From the NCBI GenBank assembly GCA_903847095.1, contig CAINCQ010000024.1, positions 190,618 through 233,050 on the forward strand: 42,433 bases of DNA, read 5' to 3'. Shown here in pieces: positions 22,093-29,826 of this stretch. The position numbers and the translations under genes were made by a program. Source of the DNA: an uncultured bacterium (GTDB taxonomy: Bacteria > Patescibacteriota > Minisyncoccia > Minisyncoccales > UBA5738). Under the pieces are notes generated by a model that did not search any database, was not told the origin of the DNA, and worked only from the letters and a program-made list of their open reading frames with translations. Numbering within the stretch: position 1 is the stretch's first letter; each line of letters begins with the position of its first letter.

Positions 22093-22867
22093 TAATACAA
22101 ATCTCGAGTCTCAAAAAAAAACGGCGGATCTTTCCAATAGCAACGGCAACCATAAACAAAAAGTGATCATCATCTTTGGTCCTCCGGGGTCGGGAAAAGG
22201 AAGTCAGGCCGAGCTTTTATCGAAAAAGTTCTATTTCTATAATCTGGAAACGAGCAAGGTGCTCGAGGAGAAATTCAAGAAAGCCCGTAGCGGCGAATCG
22301 ATTGAAGTCGACGGGAAAAAGTATTTCATAGCCGAAGAAGCGAAGCTTTGGAGGGAAGGGATACTTTGCAGCACGACACTGGTAACTTATTTGATCAAGA
22401 CCCGGATAGAAGATATCCATTCCATGAGGAAATCTTTGATCATGACCGGTTCTCCAAGGACGCTTTACGAGGCTCAACAGCTGATGCCTTACCTGAATGA
22501 GAAGTTCGGAAAAGAGAACATTTCCGTAATTTTTCTGGAGTTGACCGCTAAGCAGACGGTTTTTCGCAATACCAATCGGCGTATTTGCGAGTTGATGAGG
22601 CACCCGATCCTTTATACCAAAGAAAACGCTCTTCTGACGCGTTGTCCGTTGGACGGATCCAAATTGGTGCGTCGCAAAGGTTTGGATAGCCCTGAAACGA
22701 TCAAGGTTAGGTTAAAGGAGTACGAGCAAAGAACACTTCCCTTACTTACTTATTTTAAAGAACAGGGCCTTGAGATAAAGAAAATAAACGCTGGACAACT
22801 CGTGGAAAAAGTTTTAAAGGATATTCTCAAAGCTCTCGGAAAAGATTATAAGAATTACGAACTTTAG
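22079..22867 (+). CDS. Divergent adenylate-kinase-like protein overlapping secY, 262 aa
   Basis: The gene is in the place where adk lies in most bacteria, starting inside the secY end (ATG 22079). A 28-residue Asn/Ser/Lys-rich N-terminus precedes a good P-loop (Gly-Pro-Pro-Gly-Ser-Gly-Lys-Gly-Ser, 34-42). Other motifs are changed. The AMP-site Gly-Asp-Met-Leu-Arg is replaced by Leu-Glu-Thr-Ser-Lys (56-60), and Asp-Gly-Phe-Pro-Arg is Thr-Gly-Ser-Pro-Arg (123-127). Gly-Arg-Arg is Asn-Arg-Arg (166-168) and the lid has one Cys-Pro. The C-terminal Pro-Glu-Thr-Ile-Lys-Val-Arg-Leu segment is normal. It still looks like an ATP-binding kinase, but AMP kinase activity is doubtful. A role as an altered NMP kinase or regulator is possible. 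Confidence 0.75.
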   Translation: MKLSNNTNLESQKKTADLSNSNGNHKQKVIIIFGPPGSGKGSQAELLSKKFYFYNLETSKVLEEKFKKARSGESIEVDGKKYFIAEEAKLWREGILCSTTLVTYLIKTRIEDIHSMRKSLIMTGSPRTLYEAQQLMPYLNEKFGKENISVIFLELTAKQTVFRNTNRRICELMRHPILYTKENALLTRCPLDGSKLVRRKGLDSPETIKVRLKEYEQRTLPLLTYFKEQGLEIKKINAGQLVEKVLKDILKALGKDYKNYEL

Positions 22868-22882
22868 GTTTAGATTTCTATC

Positions 22883-22949
22883 CGCAACCTTTCGCGGTTA
22901 TCGCAGGGTTGCGAGGGTCGAGGATTTTTCCCCCGCGGAAGGCGGGGAA
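22883..22949 (+). terminator. Two hairpins between the kinase gene and map
   Basis: CGCAACC/GGTTGCG (22883-22889 with 22907-22913) is followed by a GC hairpin CCCCGC/GCGGGG (22931-22936 with 22942-22947). The second resembles the stem at 711-729. Neither has a long U tract, so termination may be partial. Confidence 0.45.
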
Positions 22950-22970
22950 TATATATATATCTTACAAACG

Positions 22971-23768
22971 ATGATCTCAATTAAAAGTCCCAAAGATCTT
23001 GACGCAATGAGAGAAGGGGGCCGTATTTTGGCTACAATTTTATATCAAGTCGCAAAAGAGGTAGAACCGGGGGTCGCGACCAAGGATCTGGACAGGCTGG
23101 CCGAGAGCCTGATATTTGAGTTTGGCGGAAGTCCTTCTTTTAAAGGATACAACCGGTTTCCGGCGGCGATGTGTGTTTCCGTGAACGAGGAGATTGTCCA
23201 TGGCATACCGTCCGACCGCGTTCTTGGCGAGGGTGAATTAGTGACGCTTGATTTGGGTATTTTTTATAAAGGTTTCCATACCGATATGGCCATAACCCTC
23301 GGGGTTGGTGCTATTCCGTTGGAAATGCAGCGGATGATCCGGGTAACGCGGAAAGCGCTGAAGCGGGGAATAAAAAAAGCGAAGGTCGGGAATACGTTCG
23401 GGGATATCGGGAATACGGTCGAAAGATATGTCGAAGGCCAGGGGTTTGCCGTAGTAAGGGAGCTTTGCGGCCATGGGATCGGTAAACGTTTGCATGAGGA
23501 TCCGCAGATCTTGAATTTCGGGAAACGGCGCAGTGGTCCGGCCATCAAGACGGGAATGACCTTTTGCATCGAGCCAATGGTCGTTGCCGGTGACTGGCAT
23601 GCCGTGATCGCGCCAAACGGTCTTAGTTACGTTACCAAAGACAAAAGCTGGGCCGCCCATTTTGAGCACACGATCGCAGTTTTGCCCGACGGCCCGGAAA
23701 TCATTACTCGCCTAGAGAGCGAGCCAGCCGAGCAGGAGACCGACGATGACGAACAGGATGAAGTTTAA
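22971..23768 (+). CDS. map: Type I methionine aminopeptidase
   Basis: The 265-residue product has the five metal ligands of the family: Asp94, Asp105, His168, Glu201 and Glu232. The His-Gly-Ile-Pro near 77 and Cys-Gly-His-Gly-Ile-Gly near 166 are typical. It removes the initiator Met from nascent proteins. An acidic, Glu/Asp-rich tail of about 18 residues (Glu-Gln-Glu-Thr-Asp-Asp-Asp) is unusual. The gene follows secY and the kinase as in many bacteria, but infA does not follow directly here. Confidence 0.96.
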   Translation: MISIKSPKDLDAMREGGRILATILYQVAKEVEPGVATKDLDRLAESLIFEFGGSPSFKGYNRFPAAMCVSVNEEIVHGIPSDRVLGEGELVTLDLGIFYKGFHTDMAITLGVGAIPLEMQRMIRVTRKALKRGIKKAKVGNTFGDIGNTVERYVEGQGFAVVRELCGHGIGKRLHEDPQILNFGKRRSGPAIKTGMTFCIEPMVVAGDWHAVIAPNGLSYVTKDKSWAAHFEHTIAVLPDGPEIITRLESEPAEQETDDDEQDEV

Positions 23769-23879
23769 AACCTTCGTCCTTTTTGATGTTTTGCGGGCGT
23801 GAAACCAGGTTAAAGCGGTACCAGCTTTGATTTATCCGACGGTTATGATAAATTTAACTAATAGGTCTAATAACAATTA

Positions 23880-24626
23880 ATGAGAATGGAAAATTTACGT
23901 TTATCCGTTGTTGTGCCGTCGTATAATGAAGGCGAGAGGATACCCCAAACCCTTAAAGCCTTGGATGCCTATTTAAAAAAGCAGAATTACAGTTACGAAA
24001 TAATCGTCGTAAGCGATGGTTCCAAGGACGATACCGCTAAAGTCGTTGAAAAACAAAAAGAAACCATTGCCAATTTACGTTTGATCGCGAATATCGAGAA
24101 TCACGGCAAAGGATATGTTGTCCGCCAAGGAATGCTTGAGGCGCGCGGAGAATACCGTTTGTTCACGGATTCGGATAATTCCACACCGATCGAACAGGTG
24201 GAAAAAATGTGGCCTTATTTCGATCAGGGGTTTGATATCGTGATCGGATCGCGTGATGCCAAGGGAGCGGTTCTTGATCCGCCTCAGCCTATGCTGCGTC
24301 GTTTCCTGGGAGAGGGTTTTGGTTTGCTTACCAATATGATCGTCGGGACGTGGGGGATTCAAGATACCCAGTGCGGATTCAAGGCAATGACCGCCAAAGC
24401 CACCGGAGAAATTTTACCGTTATGCAAGATAGAACGCTTTGCCTTCGATCCGGAGATCCTGGCCATTGCTAAACTTAAAAAGCTGAAGATCAAGGAAATA
24501 CCGGTGCTTTGGAAGAACGATACGCGCAGTACCGTTAAATTCAACTCAATGGTAAAAATGTTTTTTGATTTGTTCAAGGTTCGTTTGAATATGATCAAAG
24601 GCGTCTATGGAGGAAGAAAAAAATAA
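23880..24626 (+). CDS. GT2 glycosyltransferase, dolichyl-phosphate glucose synthase-like
   Basis: The 248-residue protein begins with a GT-A nucleotide-binding fold (Val-Val-Pro-Ser-Tyr-Asn-Glu-Gly, residues 11-18). It has Ser-Asp-Gly-Ser-Lys-Asp-Asp-Thr (45-52) and the metal-binding Asp-Ser-Asp at 97-99. A Gln-Cys-Gly-Phe-Lys motif and Arg-Phe-Ala-Phe-Asp-Pro-Glu follow, the latter typical of ALG5-like enzymes. It would move a sugar from a nucleotide donor onto a polyprenyl phosphate at the inner membrane face. There is no membrane segment. Its last 20 bases overlap the start of the GalT-like gene, so both are probably translated together. Confidence 0.82.
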   Translation: MRMENLRLSVVVPSYNEGERIPQTLKALDAYLKKQNYSYEIIVVSDGSKDDTAKVVEKQKETIANLRLIANIENHGKGYVVRQGMLEARGEYRLFTDSDNSTPIEQVEKMWPYFDQGFDIVIGSRDAKGAVLDPPQPMLRRFLGEGFGLLTNMIVGTWGIQDTQCGFKAMTAKATGEILPLCKIERFAFDPEILAIAKLKKLKIKEIPVLWKNDTRSTVKFNSMVKMFFDLFKVRLNMIKGVYGGRKK

Positions 24627-25647
24627 TTATTGCCAGTTCCCGTCCCAATTCCGGTACGATCCGGTTTCCCAGGATTGGGTAATTATCGCGGTTGGCCGTG
24701 GGAAAAGGCCGGAGGCATTCAAAAACACCCGCCAAAAAATATCGATATCGCAGCAGGACTGCGTTTTTTGCAATCAAAAAAGCGAGGATCAAAGAAAATT
24801 GGTCATGGTTAACGGAAAGGTCCATAAGGGACTTGACCTGCCTCCGGGTTGGACTTTGGTTGTTATTCCCAACAAGTTTCCGGCGTTTTGTCCAACCCAA
24901 AAGATCGAAAAGATCAAGATCGGAAAATTTTACCGGATTATGACCGCGGCCGGTTTTTGCGAGGTGATCATTACCAGGGGTCATGACAACCATATATTCC
25001 AGATGGAGATTCCGCAGGTCAAGGAATTGATCGATGCTTATCAATTTAGATATATAGCCCTAAAAAAGGAAAAATTCGTCAATTATATTTCCGTTTTTCA
25101 TAATTACGGCCCGGAGGCCGGCGCTTCCCAGCCGCATCCCCATTCCCAAATAATCACCAGCCCGTTCGTCGACGTCGACTTAACCAGGTCGTTGGTCATG
25201 GCGAAACGTTATCGCGCCAAGAATAAAAAATGCATATATTGTGAGATGAACAAGTGGGAGATGAAAGAAAAGAGCCGGATCGTTTTCGAGAACGAACATT
25301 TTCTGGCAATCTGCCCGTTCGCTTCCAAAACGGCGTTTGAAACGATCATCAGCCCCAAGAAGCATTTTTCCCGTTTCGAAGAGATTACCGAAGAAATGAA
25401 ATGGAGCTTGGCCGAAGTTTTTCGGACGGTTTTAGGAAAAATAAAGAATGGGTTGAATGACCCTTCGTTTAATTATTATCTTCATACTTCCCCGGCTGAC
25501 GGAAAGAAACATCCGTATCATCATTGGCATTGGACCATTTTTCCGAGGATCGGGATCCAGGCCGGTTTCGAGATCGGTACAAAAATGGAGATATCGGCTA
25601 TCGAACCGGAAGCGGCCGCCGAATATTTGCGCGACCAAAGTGCCTAA
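24607..25647 (+). CDS. galT: Galactose-1-phosphate uridylyltransferase-like (HIT superfamily)
   Basis: At 346 residues this has the GalT pattern: two zinc Cys (Cys52 and Cys55) and the active-site His-Pro-His-Ser-Gln at 177-181, with the nucleophilic His in the middle. A C-terminal His-His-Trp-His-Trp is also present. The reaction would be UDP-glucose plus galactose-1-phosphate exchange; related ADP-sugar phosphorylases cannot be excluded, so the substrate is inferred. It is 15 bases before tpiA and overlaps the upstream glycosyltransferase, linking it to sugar-nucleotide supply. Confidence 0.8.
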   Translation: MEEEKNNYCQFPSQFRYDPVSQDWVIIAVGRGKRPEAFKNTRQKISISQQDCVFCNQKSEDQRKLVMVNGKVHKGLDLPPGWTLVVIPNKFPAFCPTQKIEKIKIGKFYRIMTAAGFCEVIITRGHDNHIFQMEIPQVKELIDAYQFRYIALKKEKFVNYISVFHNYGPEAGASQPHPHSQIITSPFVDVDLTRSLVMAKRYRAKNKKCIYCEMNKWEMKEKSRIVFENEHFLAICPFASKTAFETIISPKKHFSRFEEITEEMKWSLAEVFRTVLGKIKNGLNDPSFNYYLHTSPADGKKHPYHHWHWTIFPRIGIQAGFEIGTKMEISAIEPEAAAEYLRDQSA

Positions 25648-25662
25648 CTTTAAAAAAACAAG

Positions 25663-26388
25663 ATGAAATATTATTTATTTGGAAATTGGAAATGCAATCC
25701 GACCAATGCGCAAGAGGCAAAAAAACTTTTTTCCGATACCGCCAAGGGCGTGAAAAGGTCGGAAAAGGTTGAAACCGCGGTTTTTCCGCCATTTTGTTAT
25801 CTCGCCGAATTTGCCGGCAAAAAAAAGGAAGTGGCGATTGGGGCGCAGAACTGCTGTTTTAAGGAATCGGGCGCGTTCACCGGGGAAGTGTCGCCAAAAC
25901 AGATCGCCGATCTGGAGTGTAAATACGTTCTTATCGGCCACTCGGAACGCCGGAAATTATTTTTTGAAACCGATGGATTCGTCAACGAAAAAACAAAGCT
26001 GGCTTTATCTTTTGATTTGATCCCGGTTGTTTGCGTCGGAGAGACCGATGAAGACAGGACGGCGGGCCGGGCGGTCGAAGTCGTCAAAAACCAATTGGCA
26101 GCCGGCTTGAAAGACGTCGATGTTAAAAAAGTTTTTGCCGCTTACGAACCGGTTTGGGCCATCGGCACGGGAAAGGCCTGCGGGATCGCCGAGGCGCGCG
26201 AGATGGCTCGTGTGATCAGGGAAGTATTGGGGCCGGATACTCCGATCTTGTATGGCGGGAGCGCCAACGCCAAGAACGGAGCGGTTTATTTAAAGGAAGC
26301 CGGCTATAACGGCTTATTGGTAGGCGGAGCGTCGCTTAAGGCCGACGAGTTCGCCAAAATGTTTCAGGAGATTGAAGGGTTGGAATAA
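25663..26388 (+). CDS. tpiA: Triosephosphate isomerase
   Basis: The 241-residue protein shows all active-site elements: Asn8 and Lys10 in Gly-Asn-Trp-Lys, His93 in Ile-Gly-His-Ser-Glu-Arg-Arg, and Glu162 in Tyr-Glu-Pro-Val-Trp-Ala-Ile-Gly-Thr-Gly. The phosphate-binding Tyr-Gly-Gly-Ser-Ala is also present. It interconverts dihydroxyacetone phosphate and glyceraldehyde-3-phosphate. At 241 residues it is slightly below the usual 250. A strong terminator follows, ending the glycosyltransferase-galT-tpiA run. Confidence 0.96.
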   Translation: MKYYLFGNWKCNPTNAQEAKKLFSDTAKGVKRSEKVETAVFPPFCYLAEFAGKKKEVAIGAQNCCFKESGAFTGEVSPKQIADLECKYVLIGHSERRKLFFETDGFVNEKTKLALSFDLIPVVCVGETDEDRTAGRAVEVVKNQLAAGLKDVDVKKVFAAYEPVWAIGTGKACGIAEAREMARVIREVLGPDTPILYGGSANAKNGAVYLKEAGYNGLLVGGASLKADEFAKMFQEIEGLE

Positions 26389-26408
26389 AAATTTTAACAT
26401 TTTTTTTT

Positions 26409-26438
26409 AAAAACCGCTGGATTTATCCGGCGGTTTTT
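26409..26438 (+). terminator. Terminator after tpiA
   Basis: AAAAACCGC (26409-26417) pairs with GCGGTTTTT (26430-26438), with additional GGA/TCC pairing inside. The T run is part of the right arm. Confidence 0.85.
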
Positions 26439-26462
26439 CGATAAAAAGTACCGTCTCCTCTA

Positions 26463-26491
26463 TTGACATTTTACTAAAATATTGTTACAAT
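26463..26491 (+). promoter_or_regulatory. Near-consensus extended -10 promoter
   Basis: TTGACA at 26463-26468, a 17-base spacer and TACAAT at 26486-26491 preceded by TGT. Transcription would begin near 26498. This is one of the best promoters in the window and it drives a gene of unknown function. Confidence 0.75.
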
Positions 26492-26516
26492 ATAAAAAGT
26501 ATCGACCGTGCAGGAG

Positions 26517-27257
26517 ATGAAAAGAAAGATGGAAGTAATAAAAGGGATGACAATAGTAAAAATCCATAAGAAAGGCGTTTACTATACTTGCGATCCCAAA
26601 GGAATTAACGGAATACGCATAACCGGTTTAGAATGCAACTTTCTGGTATGCTTGGGCAGCTATAGGGATGCTTTTGCATTCCATATGCTGGTTCCCCATT
26701 CTTTTGCCGAATTAATCCGGGCAAAAGTGGAATCGGAGCAAATCGTTATCCAGGCCGTTCGGCCGCTGATTGCCAGGCGCGACGCAATGGAGGGGCTGCC
26801 GGAAATCAGCTTAAATTTTCCGGAAGATACTGATATCGACACCCTCACGCTCGAAAAGGTGGCAGCGGAGATTGTTGACAATGGCTGTTTCAGCCATCTG
26901 GTCTTGGATCTCGATGGCGGATCTTATGAGGGCGAATTTATACTTTCATCCCTTGACTGTGTGGCCAGAGGAGGGAAGATAAAGATTTTTTCCGTGCAAG
27001 GAAAGGTGAAGAGGATCATCGCGTCCGGAGACGCGGATATCTCCATCAGGTCGGTCGTGGCTCCCGCGCTACATGTGGAAGTAAGCGGGTGCGCGACAGT
27101 GAAAATCCTGTATTATCACGGCGACCTCGATCGAAAGGAGGGATCAGTAAAGAAACTGACGGTGATCGTTAGAGAAAACGGAAAGGCGATTATCGCCGGA
27201 AAGGAATATACCAAGGAAACGCCGGAAGGTCGGGCCTTGGAACAGCCCCAAAGTTAA
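26517..27257 (+). CDS. Unknown protein, about 246 aa
   Basis: I do not recognise a family. The frame starts at a GTG (26508); an ATG at 26517 and another at 26529 are also possible, the latter with GGAG 12 bases upstream. The product is soluble, with no signal peptide or membrane segment. The middle (about 110-150) is acidic, and the second half alternates beta-strand-like segments with Gly and Ser (Ile-Ile-Ala-Ser-Gly-Asp-Ala-Asp-Ile-Ser). The latter vaguely recalls the beta-helical DUF2807 type. Two Cys-containing segments are near the start (Tyr-Thr-Cys-Asp and Leu-Glu-Cys-Asn-Phe). It is monocistronic between a strong promoter and a terminator. Confidence 0.6.
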   Translation: MKRKMEVIKGMTIVKIHKKGVYYTCDPKGINGIRITGLECNFLVCLGSYRDAFAFHMLVPHSFAELIRAKVESEQIVIQAVRPLIARRDAMEGLPEISLNFPEDTDIDTLTLEKVAAEIVDNGCFSHLVLDLDGGSYEGEFILSSLDCVARGGKIKIFSVQGKVKRIIASGDADISIRSVVAPALHVEVSGCATVKILYYHGDLDRKEGSVKKLTVIVRENGKAIIAGKEYTKETPEGRALEQPQS

Positions 27258-27271
27258 AGTTGAAAAATAGC

Positions 27272-27300
27272 GCGTTGCCTAAAGCAACGCCTTTGTTTTG
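27272..27300 (+). terminator. Terminator after the unknown gene
   Basis: GCGTTGC (27272-27278) pairs with GCAACGC (27284-27290) around a five-base loop, followed by a T-rich tail. Confidence 0.8.
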
Positions 27301-27327
27301 TTTACGGGCGGCGGTGCTTTTGGTTGA

Positions 27328-27356
27328 TTGACCAACCCCAGGCAATTTGTTAGCAT
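27328..27356 (+). promoter_or_regulatory. Extended -10 promoter of the ykuK-like/alaS pair
   Basis: TTGACC at 27328-27333, a 17-base spacer and TAGCAT at 27351-27356 with TGT before it. A TACAAT at 27364-27369 just downstream is an alternative -10. Confidence 0.5.
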
Positions 27357-27433
27357 TTTTATATACAATCGAGCCGTTTTTATTCCTCTTTTTTAAAAGC
27401 CGGAGATCAAAATAGGGTTTGGCCGCTAAATTT

Positions 27434-27946
27434 ATGCAACGATTCGAAGAGGGTTATTTCTATAATCCGACGAAGGGCAATTTAACGTTGGATGGAACGC
27501 TCCAAGAGATGATGAGTTACATGCTGGAAAAGCCCGATATCCACTATGAAATCGTGGTTGGTTGCGATTCGCCTTCGGAAGAAGAACCTCATTTTCCCGT
27601 CGCGATAGTCATTCTCAGGAAAGGGGCCGGTGGCCGGTTTTTTTTGAAAAAGATCACTTATCACAAAGAAAGGCAATTTTATAATTTCCGCCAGCGGATT
27701 CTAGAGGAAGTACTTTTATCCTGCGAGCTGGCTTTGGTTTTAAAGGAAGCGCTTGAAAAAAAGAAAATGGTGTGGCCAAAGATTTTAAAATGGGAATTCA
27801 TTTACATCCATGCCGACGTGGGAGAACGGGGCGCGACCAGGGAAATGATCAAGCAGGTGACCGGTCTGATCCGGGGCAGCGGTTTTGAACCGGTGATCAA
27901 GCCTTATTCATTCGCCGCTTCGGCCATCTCGGATAGATATACTTAA
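27434..27946 (+). CDS. YkuK-family (DUF458) RNase H-like protein
   Basis: The 170-residue product has a Val-Val-Gly-Cys-Asp-Ser motif near residue 44 and His-Ala-Asp-Val-Gly near 132. The C-terminal Gly-Phe-Glu-Pro-Val-Ile-Lys-Pro-Tyr-Ser-Phe-Ala-Ala-Ser is the signature of the YkuK/DUF458 family, predicted to have an RNase H fold. In the first motif Cys replaces the Thr seen in many members. The catalytic role is not proven for the family. The frame continues upstream to a TTG at 27419; the ATG at 27434 is used. It ends four bases before alaS, so the two form one unit. Confidence 0.78.
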   Translation: MQRFEEGYFYNPTKGNLTLDGTLQEMMSYMLEKPDIHYEIVVGCDSPSEEEPHFPVAIVILRKGAGGRFFLKKITYHKERQFYNFRQRILEEVLLSCELALVLKEALEKKKMVWPKILKWEFIYIHADVGERGATREMIKQVTGLIRGSGFEPVIKPYSFAASAISDRYT

Positions 27947-27950
27947 AAAA

Positions 27951-29708
27951 ATGACATCAAAAGAACTGCGCAAATTTTTTTTGGATTATTTTGCCAAAAG
28001 AGGGCATAAGATCGTTCCTTCCTCTTCTTTGGTTACCGACGATCCCAGTGTTTTGTTCGCGACCGCGGGAATGCAGCAGTTCAAGCCTTTTTATTTGGGG
28101 CAGGATTCGCCTTACGGAAAGAATGTAGCTTCTTGCCAGAAATGCGTTCGGACTTCCGATATTGATGAAGTGGGTGATCACAGCCATCTTACTTTTTTCG
28201 AGATGCTGGGCAATTTTTCCTTCGGGGGTTATGGCGAGGATTTCAAAGGTGAGGCGATAAAGCTGGCTTATAATTTTATTTTCGAGGAATTGAAATTATC
28301 CCTCCAGGACTCCTATTTTACGGTTTTCGAGGGTGACGCCGCCGTACCCGCGGACAAAGAGTCTGAAGCCATCTGGGGCAGAATGGCGGGCAGTCGGGCC
28401 ACGATCCAGCGTTATGGTCGGTCCGATAACTTTTGGGGGCCGACCGGGGAAGTCGGGCCCTGTGGTCCGACAACGGAAATCCACTACAAAAACACCGAGA
28501 TCTGGAACATAGTTTTCAATGAGTATTACCAAGGCCTTGATTCTAGCTTAAAACCTTTGGCGCAAAAAGGTATCGATACCGGAATGGGTTTCGAACGTCT
28601 GTTAATGATGGTCCAGGACAAGGGAACGGTTTTCGAGACCGATTTGTTCGCGCCTATCATGGGAAAGATACCGGGCGCCGATATGAGGGCCAGGAGAATC
28701 ATAGCCGATCATATTAAAAGCAGTGTTTTCCTGATTTGCGATGGTGTTTTACCGTCCAATCTGGAGAGAGGCTATGTCCTAAGGCGTATTTTGAGAAGGG
28801 CGACGCGCTACGGACGTCTTTTGGGATTGCCGCGGGACTTTTTGATGCCGTTGGCCGAGACCGTGATCGGAATATATCGGGAAGTATACCTTGAATTGGC
28901 CGTCAACGAAGACAATATTTTGACCGCTATTCATGCCGAACAGGATAAGTTCGAAAAAGTGATCGATGAAGGATTGCGGGAGGTCAAGGCTTTGGAAAAA
29001 ACATTGACCGGGGTTTCTGATGGTGCGAACGATCCGCGGATTGTTGCGGAACTTTCCGCAAGCGACGATATGATCAACCGCCTTTTTGACCTTTACCAGA
29101 GCAAAGGAATGCCGTTGGAGCTGGTTTTCGAGGAATTCGATAATGACCATATCCACTACGATAAGGCCGGAATTCAGGAAAGATTCAACGAAAAATTGAA
29201 AAAACACCAGGAAATTTCCCGGGCGGGTGCCGAAAAAAAATTCGGCGGAGTCGGAGGGGAAGTAAGCGAAGAAGCAAAAAAACTTCATACCGCTACCCAT
29301 CTTCTTCATTCCGCGCTTCGGAAAGTGTTGGGCCTTCATGTCAAGCAGATGGGTTCCGATATTACCTCGGACCGGTTGCGTTTCGATTTTTCCCATCCGG
29401 CCAAAATGACGGCGGAAGAACTGGTCAAAACCGAAGAGTTGGTTAACTACGCGATCAGAGAGGATCTTCCCGTGGATAAAGAGGTGATGTCTTATGAAGA
29501 AGCGATCGCCGGGGGCGCGTTGGCTTTTTTTCGCGAAAAATATCCGGCCGAGGTCAACGTTTACTCGATTAAAGGATACTCCAAGGAGATATGCGCCGGT
29601 CCTCACGCGGAGCGGACCGGGGATCTTTTGCAATTCAGGATCGTAAAGGAAGAATCGTCGAGCGCGGGCGTAAGGAGGATCAAGGCGGTTCTGGGTCAAG
29701 TTAAGTAA
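27951..29708 (+). CDS. alaS: Alanyl-tRNA synthetase, compact form
   Basis: The catalytic core is clear: Ala-Thr-Ala-Gly-Met-Gln-Gln-Phe near 37, motif 2 around 79-92 and Gly-Pro-Cys-Gly-Pro-Thr-Thr-Glu near 167. The editing domain has His-Thr-Ala-Thr-His (446-450) and Cys-Ala-Gly-Pro-His (548-552), the zinc site that removes misacylated Ser and Gly. At 585 residues it is about 290 shorter than E. coli AlaRS. The C-terminal C-Ala (DHHA1) domain is missing, and the beta-barrel segment before the editing domain looks absent: a helical Lys/Glu-rich region joins directly to the His motif. Both core functions appear intact. No second fragment carrying the missing parts lies in the window. Confidence 0.95.
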   Translation: MTSKELRKFFLDYFAKRGHKIVPSSSLVTDDPSVLFATAGMQQFKPFYLGQDSPYGKNVASCQKCVRTSDIDEVGDHSHLTFFEMLGNFSFGGYGEDFKGEAIKLAYNFIFEELKLSLQDSYFTVFEGDAAVPADKESEAIWGRMAGSRATIQRYGRSDNFWGPTGEVGPCGPTTEIHYKNTEIWNIVFNEYYQGLDSSLKPLAQKGIDTGMGFERLLMMVQDKGTVFETDLFAPIMGKIPGADMRARRIIADHIKSSVFLICDGVLPSNLERGYVLRRILRRATRYGRLLGLPRDFLMPLAETVIGIYREVYLELAVNEDNILTAIHAEQDKFEKVIDEGLREVKALEKTLTGVSDGANDPRIVAELSASDDMINRLFDLYQSKGMPLELVFEEFDNDHIHYDKAGIQERFNEKLKKHQEISRAGAEKKFGGVGGEVSEEAKKLHTATHLLHSALRKVLGLHVKQMGSDITSDRLRFDFSHPAKMTAEELVKTEELVNYAIREDLPVDKEVMSYEEAIAGGALAFFREKYPAEVNVYSIKGYSKEICAGPHAERTGDLLQFRIVKEESSSAGVRRIKAVLGQVK

Positions 29709-29737
29709 AATACGGCGCTAGGTATTAAACTTGATTG

Positions 29738-29746
29738 TGGTATAAT
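29738..29746 (+). promoter_or_regulatory. Extended -10 promoter
   Basis: TGG followed by a perfect TATAAT (29741-29746). No -35 is evident at the proper distance. A leader of about 75 bases follows, with a CGCGC/GCGCG hairpin at about 29764-29784. Confidence 0.55.
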
Positions 29747-29826
29747 TTAGATACTGTTCAATCGCGCGGGGCGGGATTGCGCGGTAAGCCGTTAAAATTA
29801 AAGCGCCCATCAGCCATAATATTCAC

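Noticed and set aside
22931-22947. A dispersed mobile repeat shared with 711-729
   Set aside because: The similarity is a short GC hairpin with a GAAGG-type loop; two copies of under 20 bases are not enough to call a repeat family.
28779-29699. A 306-codon open frame on the minus strand inside alaS
   Set aside because: It is opposite a clear alanyl-tRNA synthetase and its product is a His/Arg/Phe-rich shadow sequence.
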